A stretch of 64,000 nt of DNA from Agrobacterium tumefaciens_K (GTDB taxonomy: Bacteria; Pseudomonadota; Alphaproteobacteria; Rhizobiales; Rhizobiaceae), in contig NZ_JAOEGC010000001.1 in the NCBI RefSeq assembly GCF_031801495.1, positions 1,178,001 to 1,242,000 on the forward strand. The letters run 5' to 3'. A program made the translations under genes and the position numbers. Below are positions 34,403 through 41,115 of the stretch, piece by piece. Under the pieces are notes generated by a model. That model was not told where the DNA came from. It did no database searches and was given only the letters and a program-made list of their open reading frames with translations. How positions within the stretch are numbered: position 1 is the stretch's first letter; every line of letters starts with the position of its first letter.

Positions 34403-35580
34403 CGGGACCTCCTCGTGGCATGCCATGCGGCAATGGACATCAGCGACGAGCCTAGCAGCAGCACGGCGGCGAGCGTGAAAGTCGAGCGCCAGCCGACCGT
34501 GTCGAAGAGCAGGCCGCCGAGGGATGCGCCGGCCGTGATCGCAAGCTGGATAACAGCCACCTGCATGCCGCCGCCCGCTTCCGCGTCGTCGGGAAGGGCG
34601 CGGCTCAACCATGTTCCCCAGCCGACCGGAGCGGCGGTTCCGAGAAAACCCCATCCTGCCAGGGACAGGAGCACGGCGAGCTTCATCTCGCCAAACCCGA
34701 TCATGGCGCCTGCAATGCAGGCCATCAGCAGCGGGATGGCAACGAGGATGCTGAACAGTCGGCTGGACAGGAGCTTTCCGATGATCCATGTGCCGACCGC
34801 TCCGGCCAGACCCATCACCAGAAGGGCGATGGAAAGAGTTTCGATGTCCAGTCTGGTGACCGTTTCCAAGAACGGCCTCAGATAGGTGAAGAGCGCGAAT
34901 TGACCCATAAACAGGAGAAGGATCGCCGCCATGCCGAGCGCGACGGGTAGCCGTCCAAGAAGCCGGAACACGTTTCCTGATGTTTCTCCGCGTGGCGAAA
35001 GGCTGGGCAGGCTCATCCACTGCCAGACAAGAGCGAGCAGCGCGATCGGTACGACAAGGAAGAAGGCGCCGCGCCAACCGATGTAGGCGCCGAGAAGGCT
35101 GCCAAGCGGAGCCGAAATCGTCGCGGCGATGGCATTGCCGGCGTTTAGCAGCGCGAGCGCCTTTGGTACCTGATCCCTTTCGACGAGGCGCATCACGATC
35201 GACGTCGACATCGACCAGAAGCCGCCGATCGAGATGCCGAGCAGCGCTCGGCCGAGCATCAGGACCGAGTAGGCCGGTGCGATGGTTACGAGGATGCCGG
35301 ACAACATCAGTAGCGCTGTCAAGGCCAGCACGAGCAGGCGCCGGTCAAGTCGACCTGCTAGGGTGGCGATGGACAGGCTCGTTATTACCGCGAAGATCCC
35401 GGAGATCGAAATCGCCTGACCCGTATTTCCTTCTGAAACGCCTAGGTCGAGAGCGATAGGGGTCAGCAGGCTGACTGGCATGAACTCCGACGCGATCAGC
35501 ACGAACACGCACAGGGTCATGGAGAGAACGGCCCCCCATGCCGATGGTTTCCGTTCGATGTTGTCTAAGGTGAGCGTCAT
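34399..35580 (-). CDS. MFS transporter (AraJ/sugar-efflux-like)
   Basis: The ATG at 35580 is preceded by AGGA; a TTG at 35601 is less likely. The 393-residue protein has twelve membrane segments. The MFS loop 2-3 motif reads LAGRLDRRLLVLA, and the first helix carries VLIASEFMPVSLLTPIA, typical of the AraJ/SotB efflux branch. It is first in the minus-strand operon ahead of the three exported proteins and divergent from a LysR gene with a perfect palindrome between them. Efflux of a small polar compound is likely. Confidence 0.88.
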   Translation of the reverse strand: MTLTLDNIERKPSAWGAVLSMTLCVFVLIASEFMPVSLLTPIALDLGVSEGNTGQAISISGIFAVITSLSIATLAGRLDRRLLVLALTALLMLSGILVTIAPAYSVLMLGRALLGISIGGFWSMSTSIVMRLVERDQVPKALALLNAGNAIAATISAPLGSLLGAYIGWRGAFFLVVPIALLALVWQWMSLPSLSPRGETSGNVFRLLGRLPVALGMAAILLLFMGQFALFTYLRPFLETVTRLDIETLSIALLVMGLAGAVGTWIIGKLLSSRLFSILVAIPLLMACIAGAMIGFGEMKLAVLLSLAGWGFLGTAAPVGWGTWLSRALPDDAEAGGGMQVAVIQLAITAGASLGGLLFDTVGWRSTFTLAAVLLLGSSLMSIAAWHATRRSR

Positions 35581-35640
35581 CGCTTTGTCCTGGACCTTCA
35601 ATGTTCAACGTTGCCCTGAAGATAGTCCTCATCTATTTTT

Positions 35641-35661
35641 CGGATTAGATGGGCTAATCCG
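35641..35661. promoter_or_regulatory. Perfect 8-bp palindrome, LysR operator candidate
   Basis: CGGATTAG-ATGGG-CTAATCCG has perfect eight-base arms and includes the T-N11-A LysR core. It sits 39 bases before the LysR start and 60 before the MFS start, in a divergent promoter region. Confidence 0.6.
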
Positions 35662-35700
35662 CATGGACCTATCGATTTTCAACATGAATAGGATGCGCAG

Positions 35701-36600
35701 ATGCAACGCGAGGACATGAAGGACTTGTTGTGGTTCCTAGAGGTCGCGAAGGAAGGGAGCTTCACCAAGGCAGCCGCAAACCTCGCGACGTCTCAGTCTA
35801 CCCTCAGTCATACAATCAAGCAGTTGGAGGCCCGCCTCGGCGTCCGTCTTCTTACAAGAACGACCCGCAGCGTCGCGACGACGGACGCTGGAGAACGCCT
35901 GTTCAGATCGATCTTACCTCGGTTTGAAGGCATTGAAGCGGATCTTGGAGATCTGGTCGCATTCCGCGAGAAGCCCTCCGGCACCGTAAGGTTGACCTTG
36001 TCCGATCATGCTCTGCAGACAACCGTATGGCCAAAGTTGTCTGTCGTTCTCGACAAATATCCCGACGTCAAGGTAGAGCTCTACGCCGACAATGGAATGC
36101 GCAACATCGTGGAAGAACGTTTCGATGCCGGCGTTCGCCTTGGGGAAAACGTCGACAAAGATATGGTCGCCGTCCGTATCGGTCCTGATTGGCGGCTCCG
36201 CGCAGTCGCTTCACCAAAATACTTCGCCAGACGCGGGCGTCCTCAGGCGCCTCAGGATCTAGTGGGTCACGTCTGCATCAACATGCGTCAGGCGACGCTC
36301 GGCGGCTTCTACGCGTGGGAGTTCGAAAAAGACGGCCGGGAACTGCGGGTGAGGGTGGATGGCCAGTTAAGTTTCAACTCCTCGATTTCCCTGCTAGAGG
36401 CCGCGGTCTCAGGCTTCGGCATCGCCTACGTTCCTGACAACCTTGTGGAGGAGCATATTGCCGATGGCCGTTTGCAAGCTGTCTTGGATGACTGGAGCCA
36501 CCCATTCACCGGCTACCATCTCTACTATCCCAGCAGACGTCAGATGTCGCCTGCCATGGCGGTAATTGTGGACGCTCTTCGACAGCGCGGATCAAATTGA
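35701..36600 (+). CDS. LysR-family regulator of the MFS/hydrolase cassette
   Basis: This 299-residue LysR protein has the helix-turn-helix in residues 17-40 (SFTKAAANLATSQSTLSHTI) and LGVRLLTRTTRSVATTDAGE, typical of the branch that controls oxidoreductase and MFS genes. It is divergent from the transporter operon, and the perfect palindrome at 35641-35661 is the probable binding site. Repeat copy D starts 35 bases after its stop. Confidence 0.9.
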   Translation: MQREDMKDLLWFLEVAKEGSFTKAAANLATSQSTLSHTIKQLEARLGVRLLTRTTRSVATTDAGERLFRSILPRFEGIEADLGDLVAFREKPSGTVRLTLSDHALQTTVWPKLSVVLDKYPDVKVELYADNGMRNIVEERFDAGVRLGENVDKDMVAVRIGPDWRLRAVASPKYFARRGRPQAPQDLVGHVCINMRQATLGGFYAWEFEKDGRELRVRVDGQLSFNSSISLLEAAVSGFGIAYVPDNLVEEHIADGRLQAVLDDWSHPFTGYHLYYPSRRQMSPAMAVIVDALRQRGSN

Positions 36601-36634
36601 GTTGAGCGAATTTTAGGTGCCGACCGGGTACCAA

Positions 36635-36941
36635 GGTCCCCAGCCAATTTCCTAGCCGTCTTCGAACACCACGGAAAGCCTGAGGAACTGCAGCCGGGAT
36701 TGACCAAGTTATTGAGAAGACGTCACTTTTTAGTGCGGGTAATGGTCGCCGATTTGGATTGGAAAATCAGTCTAAAGTGGCTTGCCTGGGAGGCCTGGAT
36801 TATCACGTGATTTCAATGTCTTAGCTGGAAGCAATGAAATTGCCTCTATTTTTCCCATCGCGAGCGACCGTGGATGCCACCCTTGTGCCCTGGCTTTGGG
36901 CATCAGTCAACAGGACGGGCGAGCGGCAATAATTTCCGCTT
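36635..36941 (+). repeat. tRNA-Gln-associated structured repeat, copy D
   Basis: A 307-base unit, alignable end to end with copy C. It opens with GGTCCCCAGCCAATTT, carries TTATTGAGAAGAC, then a tRNA-like piece (GCCTGGGAGGCCTGGATT, 36784-36801), and ends in the core at 36851-36941. Hairpin 1 pairs GATGCC (36873-36878) with GGCATC (36899-36904). Hairpin 2 pairs GAGCGG (36921-36926) with CCGCTT (36936-36941). Copies C and D are direct repeats that bracket one complete cassette. Confidence 0.75.
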
Positions 36942-37173
36942 TCGGACCTCCAGTTTGCGGTGAGGCGGCCATAAACCTCCCGGCAGCTTTGCGCCCCCTG
37001 TTCGGGCGTCAGCGCGAATTTCGCCGCGCGCAGAAAGCCGCCGTCGCAGCGAGAAGCGTTATGTCGCGCTGGCCCTCTGCAATGGGCGAGGGCGCCAAAT
37101 CGGAGCGGTTCATGATCAGTGCCGTCTGCGCACGACGCAGCTTAATGGCCGCGCGACCTAGAAATCTTCGTGG

Positions 37174-37264
37174 GCATCATCTCTGGGCATCAGGTCGCCA
37201 ATGATGCCAAAACGATATCCGGCACGACTGGAAAATCAAGGCATTAAGGGCATTTAGGGAGAAT
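37174..37264. repeat. tRNA-Gln 3'-flank module, second copy of the left part of repeat B
   Basis: These 91 bases abut the tRNA 3' end and nearly match 19757-19848 (for example CATCAGGTCGCCAATGATGC and ACTGGAAAATCAAGG are shared). On the minus strand it encodes the same start MPR-D/G-DA as the integrase-like stub, ending early in a stop. It is likely the integrase-proximal end of an inserted element. Confidence 0.6.
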
Positions 37265-37338
37265 TGGCTGGGGAACCTGGATTCGAACCAAGATTAACGG
37301 AGTCAGAGTCCGTCGTTCTACCATTGAACTATTCCCCA
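37265..37338 (-). tRNA. tRNA-Gln (anticodon CTG)
   Basis: On the minus strand the acceptor TGGGGAA pairs with TTCCCCA, the D arm holds TTCAATGGTAGAA, the anticodon loop is CTCTGAC (anticodon CTG), and the T arm is CTTGG-TTCGAAT-CCAGG. The 3' end GCCA is encoded. Its 3' half is echoed at about 13448, 19849, 31331 and 36783, all on the side to which the tRNA 3' end points. Confidence 0.95.
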
Positions 37339-37439
37339 AAAGCCTGGAACGCGAAGCGCGTTTGCGTCTGGTGGGTCGTCATATAGATGATTTATCTCGT
37401 GGCGCAAGTCGAAAAATGTTTTTTTGATATTCTTTTCCA

Positions 37440-37877
37440 CTAGAGCCTCGCCCGCGTCGAGCGCGGGGTCGAAAGCAGCAGGCTTGTCTCGCTGCCGGTG
37501 ATGCCGGGCACAAGGCGAATACGTCGGAGAACGGCGTCTAGGTCGCTCAATGTTGCGGCGTGAAGTTCCACGATCAGATCCCAGCGACCATTGGTCGTGT
37601 GGATTTCCGATATTTCCGGGAAGCCTCCGAGGGTGCGGATGACGCGGTCGGTTACGTGGCCTTCGATTTCGACCATCATGATACCGCGCACGGCAGCTTC
37701 CACAGCATCGGCTCTCAGGATCACCGTGTAACCGATGATCGTCCCGTCGTCCTCCATCTTCTCGATTCGCGATCTGACGGTTGCACGCGATGCACCGGCC
37801 TCGATCGCCAGATCGGAAATGCTTCTCCTGCCGTTGTGTCTGAGCAGGGTCACGAGTTTTTCATCGAGGGTATCCAT
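37440..37877 (-). CDS. Lrp/AsnC-family regulator, probable arginase-operon activator
   Basis: The 145 residues comprise an N-terminal helix-turn-helix (LDEKLVTLLRHNGRRSISDL, then GASRATVRSRIEKMEDDGTI) and an AsnC-type ligand domain. It is divergent from arginase and ornithine cyclodeaminase, the layout known for ArgR-type Lrp activators of arginine catabolism in Agrobacterium. The ligand is therefore probably arginine or ornithine (inferred). A 7-base inverted repeat at 37887-37910 lies just upstream of its start. Confidence 0.88.
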   Translation of the reverse strand: MDTLDEKLVTLLRHNGRRSISDLAIEAGASRATVRSRIEKMEDDGTIIGYTVILRADAVEAAVRGIMMVEIEGHVTDRVIRTLGGFPEISEIHTTNGRWDLIVELHAATLSDLDAVLRRIRLVPGITGSETSLLLSTPRSTRARL

Positions 37878-37886
37878 TGGGTTCCA

Positions 37887-37910
37887 TTTTGATAAATTGA
37901 TTGATCAAAA
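37887..37910. promoter_or_regulatory. Inverted repeat, candidate Lrp operator
   Basis: TTTTGAT and ATCAAAA are perfect arms ten bases apart, starting ten bases upstream of the Lrp start in the divergent promoter region shared with arginase. The AT-rich symmetry suits an Lrp site. Confidence 0.5.
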
Positions 37911-38007
37911 TGATATGCCATTTGGATATATTTGCCACTATTATCTATTCAATCTGCCACCTCTTTTGTGGTTCACTGCTGAAAACAGACATTGGGGATG
38001 ATGCATT

Positions 38008-38928
38008 ATGGATATCAGGCTGATCGGTGCGCCGTTGCAGATCGGGGCGGGGCAACTGGGATGTGAAATGGGGCCGAGCGCGTATCGTGTAGCCGGTCTT
38101 ACGAAGGCGCTGGAGGAGCTTGGGCATAACGTCAGCGATGTCGGCAATGTCACGCCCACACTGATGAAGACGTTCAATCATCCCAATCCGGCAGTGCATC
38201 ACCTGGCCGAAACGGTTGCGTGGACGGAAGCGCTGATGGAGGCTGCCTATCGCGAGAGCGAACATGCCATGCCGATTTTTCTGGGCGGGGATCATGCTAT
38301 TTCGGCGGGAACCGTCGCGGGGATGGCGCGCCGCGTCGCCGAGAGCGGCCAGCCGTTCTTTGTCCTCTGGCTGGATGCGCATACGGATTATCATACGCTG
38401 GAAACGACGCGCAGCGGCAACCTGCATGGCACGCCGGTGGCCTACTTCAGCGGCCGAGATGGTTTCGAAGGCTACTTCCCGCCATTGCCGAACAAGGTAC
38501 CGGAAGAGAACATCTGCATGATCGGTATTCGAAGCGTCGATCCGGCTGAAAATGCGGCGCTTGAGCAGAGCCGCATCACCATCAACGACATGCGCGCCAT
38601 AGACGAGCACGGAGTTGCGGTGCTGCTGCGCAAGTTTCTGGCACGCGTTCGTGATGCCAACGGTGTGCTGCATGTCAGTCTCGATGTCGATTTTCTCGAT
38701 CCGGCCATCGCGCCTGCCGTCGGCACCACCGTACCGGGTGGTGCCACCTTCCGGGAGGCGCATCTTGTCATGGAAATGCTTCATGACAGCGGGCTGGTGC
38801 GCAGTCTCGATCTGGTGGAACTCAATCCGTTCCTGGATGAGCGCGGCAGAACCGCGACCCTGATGGTGGATCTGGCCGCAAGCCTGATGGGCAAGCGCGT
38901 CATGGATCGTCCGACCCGAGCCGGCTGA
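38008..38928 (+). CDS. rocF: Arginase
   Basis: This 306-residue ureohydrolase opens MDIRLIGAPLQIGAGQLGCE, typical of arginases. Manganese ligands are visible in GGDHAISAG (about residues 91-99), LDAHTDYHT (about 122-130) and SLDVDFLDPAIAP (about 228-240). It cleaves arginine to ornithine and urea. The next gene, 14 bases on, converts ornithine to proline, so together they form the arginase-OCD route known from Agrobacterium. The divergent Lrp gene is the likely activator. Confidence 0.92.
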   Translation: MDIRLIGAPLQIGAGQLGCEMGPSAYRVAGLTKALEELGHNVSDVGNVTPTLMKTFNHPNPAVHHLAETVAWTEALMEAAYRESEHAMPIFLGGDHAISAGTVAGMARRVAESGQPFFVLWLDAHTDYHTLETTRSGNLHGTPVAYFSGRDGFEGYFPPLPNKVPEENICMIGIRSVDPAENAALEQSRITINDMRAIDEHGVAVLLRKFLARVRDANGVLHVSLDVDFLDPAIAPAVGTTVPGGATFREAHLVMEMLHDSGLVRSLDLVELNPFLDERGRTATLMVDLAASLMGKRVMDRPTRAG

Positions 38929-38942
38929 TAGGAGAACTTGTG

Positions 38943-39998
38943 ATGACCGTTATACCCAATCTCAACATCGTACCCTTTGTCAGCGTCGATCACATGATGA
39001 AACTCGTTCTGCTGGTTGGTGTAGACACATTCCTGCGGGAACTCGCCGATGTGGTCGAGGAGGATTTCGTCCGCTGGGAGAGCTTCGACAAGACACCGCG
39101 CATCGCATCGCACTCCAAGGAGGGCGTCATCGAATTGATGCCGACGAGTGACGGAACGCTTTACGGCTTCAAATATGTGAACGGCCACCCGAAGAACATG
39201 AAGGAGGGCCGCCAGACGGTCACGGCTTTTGGCGTCCTTTCCGATGTTGGAAACGGTTATCCTCTGCTGCTGACGGAAATGACGATCCTGACCGCACTGC
39301 GCACGGCTGCGACGTCGGCGGTTGCGGCGAAGTATCTTGCCCGCAGCAACTCCCGTTCGATGGCCATCATCGGGAACGGCGCGCAGAGCGAGTTTCAGGC
39401 CCGCGCCTTCAAGGCGATCCTCGGCGTCGACCAGTTGCGTCTTTTCGATATCGATCGAACCGCAAGCGAAAAATGCGCCCGCAACCTTCAGGGCCAGGGG
39501 TTTTCGCTCGAGATTTGCGAAAGCGCCGAGGATGCCGTGGATGGCGCCGACATCATCACGACCGTGACGGCAGACAAGCAATATGCGACGATCCTGACCG
39601 ACAACATGGTCGGCCCCGGCGTGCATATCAACGCGGTGGGTGGAGATTGCCCTGGCAAAACGGAACTGCATCGGGATATCCTGTTGCGGTCCGATATCTT
39701 CGTGGAGTACCCGCCCCAGACCCGCATTGAAGGCGAGATCCAGCAATTGCCGCAGGATCATCCGGTAACGGAGCTGTGGCAGGTTATTGCCGGCTCTAAA
39801 GAGGGACGCCGCAGCGAACGCCAGATCACGCTTTTCGACAGTGTTGGTTTTGCGACCGAGGATTTCTCGGCCCTGCGTTATGTCCGGTCGAAACTGCCAT
39901 CCACGGGCCTCTATGCCGAACTGGATCTGCTGGCCGATCCGGACGAGCCGCGCGACCTGTTCGGCATGCTTCTGCGATGCGAGGCGGCGATGGCGTGA
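38943..39998 (+). CDS. ocd: Ornithine cyclodeaminase
   Basis: The ATG at 38943 has AGGAG eight bases upstream; a GTG directly before it (38940) is also possible. The 351 residues show the cyclodeaminase/mu-crystallin fold. Lys-containing GTLYGFKYVNGHPKN lies near residue 75, and the Rossmann motif AIIGNGAQSEFQARAF at about 139 binds NAD. VHINAVGGDCPGKTEL carries the catalytic aspartate region. It turns ornithine into proline and ammonia. It forms an operon with arginase. Confidence 0.92.
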   Translation: MTVIPNLNIVPFVSVDHMMKLVLLVGVDTFLRELADVVEEDFVRWESFDKTPRIASHSKEGVIELMPTSDGTLYGFKYVNGHPKNMKEGRQTVTAFGVLSDVGNGYPLLLTEMTILTALRTAATSAVAAKYLARSNSRSMAIIGNGAQSEFQARAFKAILGVDQLRLFDIDRTASEKCARNLQGQGFSLEICESAEDAVDGADIITTVTADKQYATILTDNMVGPGVHINAVGGDCPGKTELHRDILLRSDIFVEYPPQTRIEGEIQQLPQDHPVTELWQVIAGSKEGRRSERQITLFDSVGFATEDFSALRYVRSKLPSTGLYAELDLLADPDEPRDLFGMLLRCEAAMA

Positions 39999-40018
39999 AT
40001 GCCAAGGCGGGGCTCGGT

Positions 40019-40900
40019 TCAGGCCCCGCGTCGGCTTTTGCGGGCAGCGACATGTTCCCGCCAGAAGGTGAACAGGCCAGCCGCGATGACGATTGCTGCG
40101 CCGATGACCATGTTGGCGCTGACAATCTCGCCAAACATGGTGACACCCAGAATGGAAACCAGCACCAGCTGATAATAGGAAAAGGGCTGGATAGAGGCGG
40201 CATCCGCCAGCTCGAACGCCTTGATAAGGCAATAATGACCGCTCATGCCGGTAATGCAGAGCGCCAGCATCCATCCCCAGTCGTAGGGTGCCAGCTCAAC
40301 CCAGTAAAACGGCCCGATGAGGGTCAGGGCGGCTGCACCTGCGACGCCGGTATAGAAGAAGCTCGTCATGGACGAATCGCTCTTGCTTCCAAGGCGCGTG
40401 AGCACGCCGTAGAGCGCAAGCATGAATGCGGCCATGAAGGTGATTAGCAGGGTGCTGTCGAAGCCGCCGTCATCGGGTTTGAGGATGACGAGAACGCCGA
40501 TGAAGCCCACGAAAATGGCGCACCAGCGCCGCCAGCCCACCTGTTCCCCAAGCAGAGGCACGGAAAGGGCAGCAACGATCAAAGGCGCTGAAGCCACGAT
40601 CGCGTGGGTGTGGGCAAGTCCGATCATAGCAAAGGAAAAGATCGAAAATACGATCTGTACGGCGAGCAGAACGCCACGGCCGATCTGGAGCCATGGCCGG
40701 TTCGCCATTATCGCACCGCGAATGCCACCGGATGACCGGGCAGCCATCAGCAATACGAAAACGGCAAAAGCCCAATATCGCAGCATAGCGACAAAAACCG
40801 GCGGATAGGCGCTGCCAAGGTGTTTGGAGATACCGTCCTGCACCGCAAAGATGCTGAAGGCGACAAGCGCGTAAAGATAACCGGTTTTCTGTGACGGCAT
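40019..40900 (-). CDS. EamA/DMT-family transporter
   Basis: This 293-residue protein has ten membrane helices in two EamA repeats (about residues 5-135 and 148-285). Conserved pieces include GISKHLGSAYPPVFVAMLRYW and IMPL-like VAALSVPLLGEQVGWRRW, and the second repeat ends in FGEIVSANMVIGAAIVIAAG. Such proteins export amino acids or other metabolites. It is convergent with ornithine cyclodeaminase, 20 bases apart. No substrate can be given. Confidence 0.85.
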   Translation of the reverse strand: MPSQKTGYLYALVAFSIFAVQDGISKHLGSAYPPVFVAMLRYWAFAVFVLLMAARSSGGIRGAIMANRPWLQIGRGVLLAVQIVFSIFSFAMIGLAHTHAIVASAPLIVAALSVPLLGEQVGWRRWCAIFVGFIGVLVILKPDDGGFDSTLLITFMAAFMLALYGVLTRLGSKSDSSMTSFFYTGVAGAAALTLIGPFYWVELAPYDWGWMLALCITGMSGHYCLIKAFELADAASIQPFSYYQLVLVSILGVTMFGEIVSANMVIGAAIVIAAGLFTFWREHVAARKSRRGA

Positions 40901-41115
40901 TAAAAAACTCGTTGTCCGGCTTTCGCCGCTTGAAAGGCAAGGTGCGGTGAGGTCCGCAATATTCCGGAAACTATGTCTCCCGAGATTGCTTGTCAGACAA
41001 CATTATTTTGCGAATGGCAGCGATGCAAGCGTGCCGCCCGCCACATCGGGAGCGACACGCGAATTTTTTGCCGGTTTTATGTCTTGAACTGTCGAGGCCT
41101 GAACGCTCGGTTTGA

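Larger units (their letters stand above)
36601..37264. other. Gene-free segment between repeat D and tRNA-Gln
   Basis: It contains repeat copy D (36635-36941), then about 230 GC-rich bases, then the tRNA-flanking module (37174-37264). On the minus strand the GC-rich part keeps a frame open (for example AAKFALTPEQGAQSCREVYG) but I recognise no family. In the insertion model this is an element reduced to its two ends. Confidence 0.4.

Noticed and set aside
34403..35077. N-terminal extension of the cyclophilin-like gene
   Set aside because: The extension is an out-of-frame shadow of the MFS gene. A strong ribosome site and Tat signal mark the true start at 34402.
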